A stretch of DNA of 64,000 nt, taken from positions 42,426 to 106,425 of the forward strand of contig NZ_JALLIX010000021.1 of assembly GCF_023242365.1 (NCBI RefSeq), in the 5' to 3' direction. The notes under the pieces were generated by a model. It saw only the letters and a program-made list of their open reading frames with translations, was not told where the DNA came from and ran no database searches. Positions 44,420 through 54,110 of the stretch are shown here, in pieces. Source of the stretch: Pseudomonas sp. MWU13-2100. Lineage in GTDB: Bacteria > Pseudomonadota > Gammaproteobacteria > Pseudomonadales > Pseudomonadaceae. Numbering within the stretch: position 1 is the first letter of the stretch; each line of letters starts with the position of its first letter. A program made the position numbers and the translations under genes.

Positions 44420-46029
44420 ACATGCCTGTCGCGACAACCGCTCGTTTGCAGTTTCTAGAGAGCAATCCGCCGGTCCAAGAACTCTACATCGGCGAATCTC
44501 CGCTTTTTTCTGCGATCCGCCACCATATGCGGGCGCTGTATTCTGCGCTCTCCCAGCCGGAAGGAGATGCTTACCATAACGAATCGGCACTGATGCTTCG
44601 GTTCGAGATGCAGAAGTGGCTGACGTCCCCCTTGATGCCCGATATCGGCCTGTTCATGCGCTGCGGTCTTTCCGATGACGGGCGGACCCGCCGGCAGTGG
44701 GGAGGGCAGGCCGCGCATACCGTCGAGCTGCTGAAAGACCTGATCACCTGCTACGCGGAGGAGGGCTCCGTGCTCAACACAGAGTTCGTCCGGCTGTTCA
44801 TCGACCTTGCGTGCGAGTACGAGGAAGACCGCATAAAAATCTGGTGCCACCACAAGGAACGCGATCTCTTTCGCGACCTGCTGGAAGGTTTGACCGAGCT
44901 TGATGACGGAGTATTCGTAAGCACGCTTGCAGAGTATCGCAAGAGCCCTCCGACCGATGTACTGATCCGATTCGGACCGTTACGCACGCGCGGTTTCGGT
45001 AATGCGCCGGAGGCGCTGATCACTTCACCGATATATCGCCGGCTGGTCCGCCTTATCTGGACGGGACTGGCGGATGAGGAAGGATTTGCCGACGATCCGG
45101 TGCTGCCTACCCACAATTATCTGGCCACACTTCGCTCGCTCCGAACCACAGTAATCGGAAATCTGGGGGCGGTGCCTGTGTCGGCGGAGACGGAACCTGG
45201 GGATGATCTTGTGTTCCTTGACCAGAAAACGCCCGTCGGCAAATCCCTGCTTGGTTGTGTGCTGGTAGAGTTTCCCTCCGAGTACAGTGTGCTTCTGCGT
45301 CCTGGTTCCCGCTTGCTGGTATTCAGTCCCCATTGCACCGATGCGGAGGCCATTGGCTACCGACATATCGGCGACTTTGATGCCGGCGATTACCTTCTCG
45401 TCCATGACGCTGATGCTGACCTCGGCGAGGTCAGCGTCGATGCCGCCAAGGCGCCGCTGGCTGTCTTGTGGAAAAAGGCGCTGGCTGACGCTTGGAAGCG
45501 ACACCCCGGTGTGTGCGCTCAGAGAATGCAGCAAGCCGGCATCGGACTACAGGACCTGTCTCGTGCAGTTCAGAAATGGACGGCAATGAATGGCACGGTG
45601 ATTCGCGCCCCCCTGCGTAAGAAACATTTCGAGGCACTGCTGACAAAGGTGCTTGATCCGGAGCTTATTCCCCCGATGGTGGCGGATGGCAGGACGGTTC
45701 CAGGCTGGCGCCGGGCTTGGGCGGAGGTCGAGTCGACGCGGGTAAACGCGATACAGCACGGGGCTGTGGAGAATGCCATCGTCAACGAACAACTTGTCGC
45801 AGAGCTACGCAAGGAATTGCCGGCCATCCGTCACATGATCTCACTAGATGAAGTCTATCGTCACCTGCTCAAGCCAGAAACTGGACTAACTGGCAGCGTG
45901 GCATTTAAGCCTGTGCTAAGCATCTCGCCGGACTTCGCTGCGCCGGCAGAGCAGTTGGAAAAACCGCTGAAGTTGCTGGTTTCTGAACAGTATCGAGTGA
46001 ACCATGGAGGCGATCATCTGTGCGCATGA
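44416..46029 (+). CDS. defence operon gene 2, unknown 537-residue protein
   Basis: I do not recognise the family. It is a soluble protein with an N-terminal helical region (about 25-190) and a mid-region of beta character ('PGDDLVFLDQKTPVGKSLLGCVLVEFPSEYSVLLRPGSRLLVFSP'-type, about 255-300). No nuclease, ATPase or methylase motif is evident. It overlaps gene 1 by four bases and gene 3 by four to ten bases, so it is made in step with them. Possible roles are target recognition or structural bridging, but this is speculation. Confidence 0.85.
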   Translation: MNMPVATTARLQFLESNPPVQELYIGESPLFSAIRHHMRALYSALSQPEGDAYHNESALMLRFEMQKWLTSPLMPDIGLFMRCGLSDDGRTRRQWGGQAAHTVELLKDLITCYAEEGSVLNTEFVRLFIDLACEYEEDRIKIWCHHKERDLFRDLLEGLTELDDGVFVSTLAEYRKSPPTDVLIRFGPLRTRGFGNAPEALITSPIYRRLVRLIWTGLADEEGFADDPVLPTHNYLATLRSLRTTVIGNLGAVPVSAETEPGDDLVFLDQKTPVGKSLLGCVLVEFPSEYSVLLRPGSRLLVFSPHCTDAEAIGYRHIGDFDAGDYLLVHDADADLGEVSVDAAKAPLAVLWKKALADAWKRHPGVCAQRMQQAGIGLQDLSRAVQKWTAMNGTVIRAPLRKKHFEALLTKVLDPELIPPMVADGRTVPGWRRAWAEVESTRVNAIQHGAVENAIVNEQLVAELRKELPAIRHMISLDEVYRHLLKPETGLTGSVAFKPVLSISPDFAAPAEQLEKPLKLLVSEQYRVNHGGDHLCA

Positions 46030-47741
46030 TTCCCGGATTTATCGATGAGTCGGCCCCGCCCGGCGAGGTGGATCTATACCGCAAACTTGAAAGTGCGCAG
46101 TACGGCTGGACCGTTATCCACTCGCTGGACTTGGCCCCGAGCAACCACAACAGACGTACCGAGCTTGACTTTGTGATCTTGATACCTGACGTCGGCATTC
46201 TCTGCATAGAGGTCAAGTCGCACCGCGAGATCGGCTTCGACGGTGATCACTGGTACCCGGAAAGCATCACCAAATCACCGTTCCGCCAAGCGCAGGATGC
46301 GCGCTTTGCCCTACGTCGCCGGCTGTTAGACCGGTTAGCGTCCTTCTCACAAGTCCCGGTGGTGCACTGTTGCATATTCCCCCGGGCAGACTTTGCCGTA
46401 GCGCCCAACCTGTCGATTCAGCCTTTCGAGGTGATGGACCGTGGCCGGTTCGAGGCCTGTGCCACGGGCGAGGCACTGTGTGATGGGCTGAAAACCATGG
46501 TCCTTCGGATCATCGATGCAGATCCGACGATCACCCCGCTAAAGGCGCCGCTGTCAGCGCCGCAAGTGACGGACTTCGTCAATTTTTGTTTTCCCATCCG
46601 CACTCGTCGGCCCGAAAAGAATGCCGAAATCTGCTACCGCGAGGAGGAGCTCGAGCAACTCCTGCGAGAACAGCAGCGTCCTGTGCTTCATTTGACGGAG
46701 TACAACCCCCGGGTGCTTGTGGAAGGTGGGGCCGGCACCGGCAAGTCGCTGATTGGTATCGAGGTCGCCCGGCGTAAGGCCGCCCAAGGGCTCCGTGTGG
46801 GCTATCTGTGCTTCAACAGGCTGATCGGCCAATGGGCTGCCAGTCAGCTTGAGTGCGACCACCATCCGCTCCTGGTCGGCGGCTCCGCCCTGAGCGTGCT
46901 GATGTCCCTGACTGGGATCAGTGTGCCAGATAATCCCAACGATGATTTCTGGTCCGACCTGCCTCTGGCTATTCAGGACCGCCTCACGGATCCGTCGTGT
47001 GCCCATGATGCACAGTTTGACTACTTAATCATCGACGAGGCGCAGGACATAATTGGGCGTCCGGACCTGCTGGATTGCATCCGTCTGCTGCTAGACGGAG
47101 GCCTGGACGGCGGCCGCTATTTGATGCTGGGCGACTTCCGCAACCAAGTGCTGACTGGCGCTGCGGCGCTCGAGACAACCCTTGCAGCGATGCGGTGCTA
47201 TGCCGCCCGCTGGGTTCTCACGGAAAATTGTCGGAACTACAAGGCCATTGGTCAGATCGCGATGAAGCTCTCGAAGGCTGACCGCAGTACGTACTCCGGG
47301 TACCTGCGTCAGGGCGGAGGCCTACATGCATGGAACCTAGGGCTGTACCAAGATGCGACAGATCAGGTCCGTCAAATCATCACGTGCATTGATTCGGCCT
47401 TGGCCAGCGGATTTAGTGCAGAGGACATCACAGTGCTCTCCTTTGGGGCTGAACACCAATCGGTGCTGCCTCTGCTTTATGAGACGTGCCGGCGCCCCTT
47501 TGTCACTTCGGGGCCAAAGGGTGTCAAGGGGATCCGTTGCTCCACTGTTCCCGCCTACAAAGGCCTTGAGAACAAAGTCATCATCATCACTGATGTGACT
47601 CCTTCAGACAGCGGGTTCGACCGCAGCCGTTTCTACACGGGCATTACCCGGGCGCAGGAGAGGCTCCATCTTTTTTGTCACGCGTCGGGCTCCTCACAGT
47701 TGGCCGAATGGGTCAAAAACGCAGGGAAGGAATATGAATAA
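46020..47741 (+). CDS. NERD nuclease-domain superfamily 1 helicase
   Basis: This 573-residue fusion begins with a NERD domain (about 15-130) that has nuclease-like residues in 'ELDFVILI' and 'IEVKSH' (E..D..ExK pattern). A UvrD/Rep-type SF1 helicase follows: Walker A 'GGAGTGKS' (about 237), Walker B 'IIDEAQD' (about 339) and motif VI 'TGITRAQERLHLF' (about 541). The start is either the GTG at 46020, nine bases after 'ggagg', or the ATG at 46026 that overlaps the previous stop. It overlaps drmA by eight bases. NERD helicases are not part of the classical DISARM set. Confidence 0.9.
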   Translation: MRMIPGFIDESAPPGEVDLYRKLESAQYGWTVIHSLDLAPSNHNRRTELDFVILIPDVGILCIEVKSHREIGFDGDHWYPESITKSPFRQAQDARFALRRRLLDRLASFSQVPVVHCCIFPRADFAVAPNLSIQPFEVMDRGRFEACATGEALCDGLKTMVLRIIDADPTITPLKAPLSAPQVTDFVNFCFPIRTRRPEKNAEICYREEELEQLLREQQRPVLHLTEYNPRVLVEGGAGTGKSLIGIEVARRKAAQGLRVGYLCFNRLIGQWAASQLECDHHPLLVGGSALSVLMSLTGISVPDNPNDDFWSDLPLAIQDRLTDPSCAHDAQFDYLIIDEAQDIIGRPDLLDCIRLLLDGGLDGGRYLMLGDFRNQVLTGAAALETTLAAMRCYAARWVLTENCRNYKAIGQIAMKLSKADRSTYSGYLRQGGGLHAWNLGLYQDATDQVRQIITCIDSALASGFSAEDITVLSFGAEHQSVLPLLYETCRRPFVTSGPKGVKGIRCSTVPAYKGLENKVIIITDVTPSDSGFDRSRFYTGITRAQERLHLFCHASGSSQLAEWVKNAGKEYE

Positions 47742-50700
47742 AGAACGGTCTGCCGAAATTGAATTCCTGCGCGGTGAGCTGGTAGGCCCTGCGCGTCCAT
47801 TGGAAGCGGTTCGCCCTGGCACAACGGTGACCTTGGATGCGCAGGGCTGCTTTCGGCTGACCGAGGATACCGACGGGACCCTGTACTACCTATGCGATGG
47901 AAGCAACATTCCTCAGGAGCTTGTCCACCATCGTGGCGAAACACCCATGCAGCGGTATGGAGCAGGTCTGTTGCACCCACGCAACGATGTGCGCGGGGTA
48001 GTGATTGACGAACCAGTTGGTGCCGAACCATCCGGCCGCGAACCGGACAACGACGCTTCGGCTGAAACTGTACAGGCAGTGGTCTCCGATCCGGATGAGC
48101 CACCCTCGTCTACGGTGTTCGAAAACGCTGACGCCGGTGTCTTAGACGGTGGTGGGGAGGAGGCGGATGACGATGATTTCGAGGTCGGCAGCGCCGACAT
48201 GTTCCAGCCGTCGGTAATGGGCATCAGCTTCTGCCTTGAGGAGGGGGACGGCGAATTTGTGGTGTCGCTGCCCCCAATGAAAAAGTTCTTCTGGCAGCTG
48301 CCGGAGGCGGCGCCGTTCCAGGTCAACGGACGTTATGAGCCTTGTATCAAGATCACCCCCAAGGAAGCTAGTGAACACCGGGCCGAGGCTTGGCGGCGCG
48401 TTCCGGCGACCACTGTCGACACGTGCGAACGGTTTCCGCTGTCCAGCTTGGAGCCTGGTAAAACAGTATCGAGGAACCTTGTTCTGTCGGGGGGGCTGGC
48501 CTTGCAGATTCAGGTATTTCCGCGGCGCATGCATGGCAAGTGGATCATTACCTGCGTGCTGCGCAACCAACTGGACGCTAGCGTCATGAATAGCCGGGTG
48601 GAACGAGGGCGGGGCATACTCTTCCAGGCTTGCTTCGAGGTACGCGTGCAAGGCGGCGCGGCCTTCAGCCGTTACCCTGAGGGCGTAAGACCGTTTCGGC
48701 AGCTCGACGATGACGAGCAGACGCTCTCCCTGCTTTACCGTGACGAGGCTACTTGGGCAATCGGGCATGGTTGTGCTGCGGGATGGGATCGTGTTGAAGG
48801 TGCGACACCGGAAGCGGTTTTCGCCGATGTGATGCCGGCTGTGGAACTGCCGAGTATGACGCCCGACATCAGGGACCGGGACGGCAAGCCGGTTACCCTG
48901 TCAATGCGTGAGTTGGCAGGCCTATCGTCCTTTGCCGGGGGCGGCGCAGGCTGGGAGGCGCTCGACCGTCTCGCCGGAGAGTATGCGGCCTGGATCGAGG
49001 CGCGTGAGGCGGAATGCGTAGGATTGGAGCCCCATTTGCATGAGGTAGCCGCACGCCATCTTGAGGGCTGTCGGCAGTGCCTCGTGCGCATAGGCAAAGG
49101 TATCGCCGTTTTGCAGGAAGATGAAACGGCACTAGAGGCGTTCCGCTTGGCGAATCAGGCGATGATGCTGCAACAGATAGCCTCCAAACAGATTTCACGC
49201 CGCCCCTTGGTCCGTTTCGACGGCCACGTGGTAGCAGCTGACGTACTGGAAGGTCAGCCCCGCACTCCGTGGAAAGTCTGGGTCGACAGTTCAGAGAAAC
49301 CTCACATCGGCAATTGGCGCGCCTTCCAAGCGGCCTTTCTGTTGATGAGTATTGTCGGTCTTATAGACGGGCGTAGTGACGACCGAGAAATCGTTGACCT
49401 GATCTGGTTCCCCACAGGGGGGGGTAAGACCGAAGCCTATCTCGCGGTCGCAGCCTTTTACATGTTTCACCAGCGCCTGATTGCGCGCCCCGACGACAAA
49501 CTTCGTCGCGACGGCACCAACGTATTCATGCGTTATACCCTGCGCATGTTGACCACACAGCAGTTTCAGCGCGCCGCCAGCCTAATCTGCGCGATGGAGC
49601 AGATCCGCTTACGCCGCAATGCGGAGTTCGCCCGCCCTCTGATTGGGGAAGCCAGAATTACGCTTGGGTTGTGGGTTGGAGCTAGTGGCTCGCCGAACAC
49701 TTGGGCAGACGCTAGCACTGCCATCCAGAAATACAACCGCAACGACGTGGCAGGCAATCCGTTGGTGCTTACCGAATGTCCTTGGTGCCGAAGCACAATC
49801 GGCCGGCTGGAGCAGGATGCCGCCGGCCGCCCCGTCAAAAACAGAGGCAACGGCAGCAACCTAGCTGGACTGGCTTTTTCCGAAAAACGCCCGTACCTGA
49901 AGTGTTCCGACGTCAACTGTGAATATGGTGGCGAGCGTGACAGGCTTCCTGTCGAGGTGATTGACGAGGCGATCTATAACGAGCCGCCGTCCATGTTTAT
50001 CGGTACGGCAGATAAGTTTGCGATGATGGCTTGGAAGCCGGAAACAGGCGCACTGTTTGGTTTTCGTCGTGATGGCAAAGGAAATGTTTCCCCCGTCAGA
50101 CAGCCACCTGGGCTGATCATCCAAGATGAGTTTCATCTAATTTCCGGACCACTAGGTACGATCTACGGCCTGTATGAAGGCGTGATCGAACGGTTTTGCA
50201 CTGCAGAGGAAGGCCGGCACCTGATCCGGCCAAAAATCATTGCCTCGACGGCCACCATTCGCGGCGCAACGGAACAGGTACGCACTGTCTATGCTCGCGA
50301 GAGTCTGCAGCTATTTCCCAATCCGGGGCTGGCGATGGGGGACTCGTTTTTTGGCCGTTACGCCAAGGGTGACAATGACCAGCTTTCAGAGGGACGCCTC
50401 TACCTTGGCATTCATGCCAGTGGTTACCGGTCCTTCCTGACTGCGCAGGTCCGCACGTTTTCGGCAGCGATGTTCAGGGCTGGGATGTTCGAGGAGCGAA
50501 AGGACGCTTGGTGGACGCTTCTGGCGTTTTACAATAGCCTTCGCGAACTAGGTGGTGCTCAGACCTTGTTCCAGTCTGACATTGCCGCGCGCATGAAAGA
50601 CTACTCGGTTCGCTATGGACTTAAAGGCAGCACGCAACGCTACCTCAATAAAGTGGAAGAACTGACCAGCCGCCAGAGTCAGGCCCAACTAGTAGAGCTT

Positions 50701-51447
50701 ATGGACCGGCTGGCGCTGGATTGGAGTGACAAAAAATCCATCGATGCCTGCCTCGCATCCAACATCATTGAGGTAGGGGTCGACATCGACCGACTGGCGT
50801 TAATGGCTGTTGTCGGCCAGCCCAAGTCAACCGCGCAATACATCCAGGTCACGGGCCGAGTCGGCCGGAAGTGGGATAACCGACCAGGACTGATTCTGAG
50901 CATGTTCAATCCGAGCAAGAGTCGTGACCGTTCGCATTTCGAGCAGTTCCACAGCTATCACCGCCGCCTGTATGAACGTGTCGAGCCCACCTCGGCCACT
51001 CCGTTCTCGGTCGAGGCAGTGGAGCGTGCCCTGGCCGGCGTCCTCTTGGTCTGGGCTAGGCAGTGCCATGACGCTAAATCCCCCGGCGAGTCCTATGGCG
51101 ACTACGTCGGCTATCTGGATGACGCGTTTGACCTACTACTCGAGCGCTGCGAAACCATTATGGAAAAGCAGCCGGCGGAATCGGCTCGCGTGCAAAAAGC
51201 CATGTGCAAGGTATACAGCGACCTCCGCAGAAAATGGCAGGCCAGCCCACAGGAATGGTGGTCGTACCCGCAAAAAAAAGACGGTGAGTATTTGATGCTT
51301 TGGTCCGGCGTGTTTGCGACCCGCGAACAGAAGCTGAAGGGGACACGGGTTCTCAGCAGCATGCGCAACGTCGATGGTACTGCCCGAGCGGCAATCAGCA
51401 GCAACTATTTCTATTTCGCGGAGGAGCATACAGAACATGGCCAGTGA
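47734..51447 (+). CDS. drmA: DrmA-like DISARM superfamily 2 helicase
   Basis: This 1,237-residue helicase has Walker A 'FPTGGGKTEAYL' (about 559-570), a DEFH-type Walker B 'IIQDEFHLISGPLGTIYG' (about 801-818) and motif VI 'TGRVGRKWDNRPGLIL' (about 1039-1054). Cysteine pairs 'CPWC' (about 685) and 'CSDVNC' (about 723) suggest a zinc ribbon. The DEFH box and the GGGKTEAYL loop are typical of the DISARM helicase DrmA. The N-terminal 500 residues are beta-rich and acidic (about 110-150). The G8 run in the Walker A codons is notable. The drmB-like gene starts inside its last codons. Confidence 0.92.
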   Translation: MNKERSAEIEFLRGELVGPARPLEAVRPGTTVTLDAQGCFRLTEDTDGTLYYLCDGSNIPQELVHHRGETPMQRYGAGLLHPRNDVRGVVIDEPVGAEPSGREPDNDASAETVQAVVSDPDEPPSSTVFENADAGVLDGGGEEADDDDFEVGSADMFQPSVMGISFCLEEGDGEFVVSLPPMKKFFWQLPEAAPFQVNGRYEPCIKITPKEASEHRAEAWRRVPATTVDTCERFPLSSLEPGKTVSRNLVLSGGLALQIQVFPRRMHGKWIITCVLRNQLDASVMNSRVERGRGILFQACFEVRVQGGAAFSRYPEGVRPFRQLDDDEQTLSLLYRDEATWAIGHGCAAGWDRVEGATPEAVFADVMPAVELPSMTPDIRDRDGKPVTLSMRELAGLSSFAGGGAGWEALDRLAGEYAAWIEAREAECVGLEPHLHEVAARHLEGCRQCLVRIGKGIAVLQEDETALEAFRLANQAMMLQQIASKQISRRPLVRFDGHVVAADVLEGQPRTPWKVWVDSSEKPHIGNWRAFQAAFLLMSIVGLIDGRSDDREIVDLIWFPTGGGKTEAYLAVAAFYMFHQRLIARPDDKLRRDGTNVFMRYTLRMLTTQQFQRAASLICAMEQIRLRRNAEFARPLIGEARITLGLWVGASGSPNTWADASTAIQKYNRNDVAGNPLVLTECPWCRSTIGRLEQDAAGRPVKNRGNGSNLAGLAFSEKRPYLKCSDVNCEYGGERDRLPVEVIDEAIYNEPPSMFIGTADKFAMMAWKPETGALFGFRRDGKGNVSPVRQPPGLIIQDEFHLISGPLGTIYGLYEGVIERFCTAEEGRHLIRPKIIASTATIRGATEQVRTVYARESLQLFPNPGLAMGDSFFGRYAKGDNDQLSEGRLYLGIHASGYRSFLTAQVRTFSAAMFRAGMFEERKDAWWTLLAFYNSLRELGGAQTLFQSDIAARMKDYSVRYGLKGSTQRYLNKVEELTSRQSQAQLVELMDRLALDWSDKKSIDACLASNIIEVGVDIDRLALMAVVGQPKSTAQYIQVTGRVGRKWDNRPGLILSMFNPSKSRDRSHFEQFHSYHRRLYERVEPTSATPFSVEAVERALAGVLLVWARQCHDAKSPGESYGDYVGYLDDAFDLLLERCETIMEKQPAESARVQKAMCKVYSDLRRKWQASPQEWWSYPQKKDGEYLMLWSGVFATREQKLKGTRVLSSMRNVDGTARAAISSNYFYFAEEHTEHGQ

Positions 51448-53374
51448 GATTCGGCTGGGGCAACTGATCGCTCCCTTTGGCTCGGGAAGCATCTACACCG
51501 ACAAGAACGGCACTCCCAACATCGTCTGTGGCTTGGATTTCTGGCATATGCAGAGGGATGAGCGGCACGGCTGGAAGGCAGACGAGTCCGCCGTGCGCAA
51601 GCATGTGATCGACGAGCCCCGACTTTCCGCGCTACTCCATGTTCCTCAATTCCGTCAGCCGCCGGAGTACTGCTTCGACGACCAGAACCCGGGTCTCTCC
51701 AGACTGGAGGTTCAGACACACCGCTTTCCCACCTGGTATGTCGACATTTTGAGCGGGAAAATGCGCCGGGTCAGTCTCGACACGCAGAAGTTGGCCCCTT
51801 TAGAAAAGGGTGAAAAACAGGCTCGCTGGCGTCCGGTTCGCTTCATCAGCGTTTGCAGCGAAGGACATATCGCGGATTTTCCGTGGAAGGCTTGGTGTGG
51901 GTGCGAATGCCCAAGTGACAGTGATTTGGTTCTGAGCGATACGGGCGGCCCGGATCTGCGGTCCGTAAGGGTCTCCTGCAAGCGTTGCGAAAAGTCAAGA
52001 ACACTGGCGGGCTCTATGGGAATGGAGCTTAATCCGCAACGGGATCAAGTTGTGAAGTCTGGACTTCGTTCCGCAGACATCAACTGCGGCGGTGAACGCC
52101 CGTGGCTAGGCCAGTCAGTTCAGCCTTGTGGCGCACTTCCGGTGGCCGTGCTGATCAACCAGTCGAACATCTATTTCGGCAAGACCCTGTCCTCGATCTA
52201 CCTGCCTGATATGACCAGCGAACGAACTGTCGCAGACATACAGAAGGTTCTGCGGCGGGATGACATGGATCTGTCCTCGGCCAAACTCCTCCTCCAGATG
52301 GGAGATCGCTCGACTGCCCTAATGAAGCTTAAAGAAATACTGAAACCACATTACCAAAGCCTTCCTGATGACGAGTCGATCATGCAGGCTATCGAATCCC
52401 TCAGCCGAGGGACTTCTCTATCCAGCGATGCTCCCCAGCCTGTTTCGTCTGAATCCCAAACTTTGACATTCAGGCGGGCCGAGTACAACGTACTGCGTCA
52501 TGAAGTCGAACTTGGCGTGGACGAGGAACTCCGAGTCATCAAGAGCTTGGTTCCGGATGAGCTGAAACAGTGGTTTGGACGGGTGAACTTGGTTGAGCGA
52601 TTGCGCGAGACCCGAGTGTTTTGCGGGTTCGAGCGCTTGATACGGGCGCGAGACCCACTCGCGGGCATGCCGACATCCGCCATGAACCAACTTTTCTTGC
52701 ATCCGCCAGAATCTGCAATTCAGTGGCTACCCGCAGTCAAGAACTACGGCGAAGGAATTTATATTGAGCTGAACGAGTTCGCCGTAGAACAATGGCTCAT
52801 TGATAACGCGACTTGGCTAGAGGAGCGACTCGACCAAGCGTTTGTAGACCGCATGGGCAACGAACTGAATCTCCTGCCGCCTCTCCAGAGCAACGCCTGG
52901 ACGCCGCAATGGGCCGCCCGCTACCTACTGGTTCATACTCTGGCGCACATCATGATTAACCAAATGGTGTTCGAGTGCGGTTACTCGTCAGCCGCGCTGA
53001 AAGAACGAATCTTCGTGTCGAGCGATCCGAAGGCCCCAATGGCCGCATTTCTCATCTTTACGGCCGCCGGGGATTCGGAAGGGAGTCTGGGCGGACTGGT
53101 CCGCATTGGCCGGCCTGAGCTGTTCGGGCCCTTGGTGCACAGGGCTCTCTCGCGTGCGTCTTGGTGTTCCGCCGATCCTGTGTGCTCGGAGGATCTGGGT
53201 GGTACGGGTTCGCGGCGGGTGAACAAGGCCGCCTGTCATGCCTGCGTGTTGCTGCCAGAGACTGCCTGCGAGACGGTCAATAGTGGATTGGATCGTGCCA
53301 TGGTCATCGGGACCCCGCAGGTTCCGAAGTATGGGTTCTTGTCCGATTTGATTCAGGGAGCTCCATACGACTAG
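51437..53374 (+). CDS. drmB: DrmB-like DUF1998 protein
   Basis: This 645-residue protein begins 'EIRLGQLIAPFGSGSIY' and has the DrmB hallmark 'RFISVCSEGHIADFPW' (about 134-149). The C-terminal DUF1998 domain contains 'HTLAHIMINQ' (about 500) and a cysteine cluster 'WCSADPVC...ACHACVL...TAC' (about 576-611), a likely zinc site. In DISARM, DrmA and DrmB form the core complex that restricts incoming DNA. The ATG overlaps the drmA stop by 11 bases and has 'ggag' nine to ten bases upstream. It is the last gene of the plus-strand operon; no PLD-type drmC follows. Confidence 0.92.
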   Translation: MASEIRLGQLIAPFGSGSIYTDKNGTPNIVCGLDFWHMQRDERHGWKADESAVRKHVIDEPRLSALLHVPQFRQPPEYCFDDQNPGLSRLEVQTHRFPTWYVDILSGKMRRVSLDTQKLAPLEKGEKQARWRPVRFISVCSEGHIADFPWKAWCGCECPSDSDLVLSDTGGPDLRSVRVSCKRCEKSRTLAGSMGMELNPQRDQVVKSGLRSADINCGGERPWLGQSVQPCGALPVAVLINQSNIYFGKTLSSIYLPDMTSERTVADIQKVLRRDDMDLSSAKLLLQMGDRSTALMKLKEILKPHYQSLPDDESIMQAIESLSRGTSLSSDAPQPVSSESQTLTFRRAEYNVLRHEVELGVDEELRVIKSLVPDELKQWFGRVNLVERLRETRVFCGFERLIRARDPLAGMPTSAMNQLFLHPPESAIQWLPAVKNYGEGIYIELNEFAVEQWLIDNATWLEERLDQAFVDRMGNELNLLPPLQSNAWTPQWAARYLLVHTLAHIMINQMVFECGYSSAALKERIFVSSDPKAPMAAFLIFTAAGDSEGSLGGLVRIGRPELFGPLVHRALSRASWCSADPVCSEDLGGTGSRRVNKAACHACVLLPETACETVNSGLDRAMVIGTPQVPKYGFLSDLIQGAPYD

Positions 53375-53628
53375 TGATTGTCTGAGGGGTAGACATGGCA
53401 GTCATGATGTCTGCTCGAGGTGGGGGCTACGATTTTTGAACTTGGCCCGACGATTGCCCATTTTTTTACTCACCGCCTCGCCGTCGAAATGCCGCTTTTT
53501 TTGTTTAGCTGGTAAGGAAGGACCCTGACTGCTCATCCAAGATCTTTACCCAAACCGACGCGGTCGAACAGTCAGGAAAACGGCTACAGTCTGACTATAG
53601 ATTTTAGCAGTGGTTGTAATACTTGGTT

Positions 53629-54099
53629 TCAAGTAGATGGTTCGTTTAGTGATGAAATGATCAGCATCGCAGGCTCTGTGTCACGAATGAATCTAGACGC
53701 ACGATCAAGTAGATCGATCTGAGACATGCGCTGCTGCCCTCGCAGTGCGCATTCCCAAATCACAAGGACGCGCCAACCTGCGGCCAAAAGGTCGCTTACT
53801 GCTTTTTGGTCTCTGGCTTCATTAAGTTCAAGCTTTTGGCGCCAGAAGTCCTTTCGTGTTTCTGGCAGTTTTGAAAGTGCGCACCTGTGGAAATGCCAGA
53901 AGCAGCCATGGATGAATGCTGCTGTGCGATATCGCGGAAAAACAAGATCGGGACGTCCGGGCAGGGTTCTGTCATATAGTCGATACCTCAGCCCTCTCGC
54001 GTGCAGTCCACACCGAATCAGCATTTCTGGTTTGGTATCACGGCTACGGATGCGGCTCATGTTGAGTTGGCGCTGTTTGGCAGTAAGTACGTCAGCCAT
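53629..54099 (-). CDS. vsr: very short patch repair endonuclease (Vsr)
   Basis: This 156-residue mismatch endonuclease nicks at T:G pairs that arise when 5-methylcytosine deaminates. Motifs are 'MSRIRSRDTKPEMLIRCGL' (about 14-32), 'GRPDLVFPRYRTAAFIHGCFWH' (split PD-D/E-xK-like core, about 48-69) and 'GWRVLVIWECAL'. It is the last gene of the minus-strand operon, 11 bases after the DUF2357 gene. Its presence fits the cytosine methyltransferase of the same operon. Confidence 0.95.
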   Translation of the reverse strand: MADVLTAKQRQLNMSRIRSRDTKPEMLIRCGLHARGLRYRLYDRTLPGRPDLVFPRYRTAAFIHGCFWHFHRCALSKLPETRKDFWRQKLELNEARDQKAVSDLLAAGWRVLVIWECALRGQQRMSQIDLLDRASRFIRDTEPAMLIISSLNEPST

Positions 54100-54110
54100 T
54101 CATTACTCCT

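Noticed and set aside
47734..53374. Druantia DruE split into two genes
   Set aside because: DruE combines a helicase and DUF1998 in one chain, so a split was considered. The DEFH helicase with GGGKTEAYL loop and the separate SVCSEGH protein fit DrmA plus DrmB better, but this should be tested by phylogeny.
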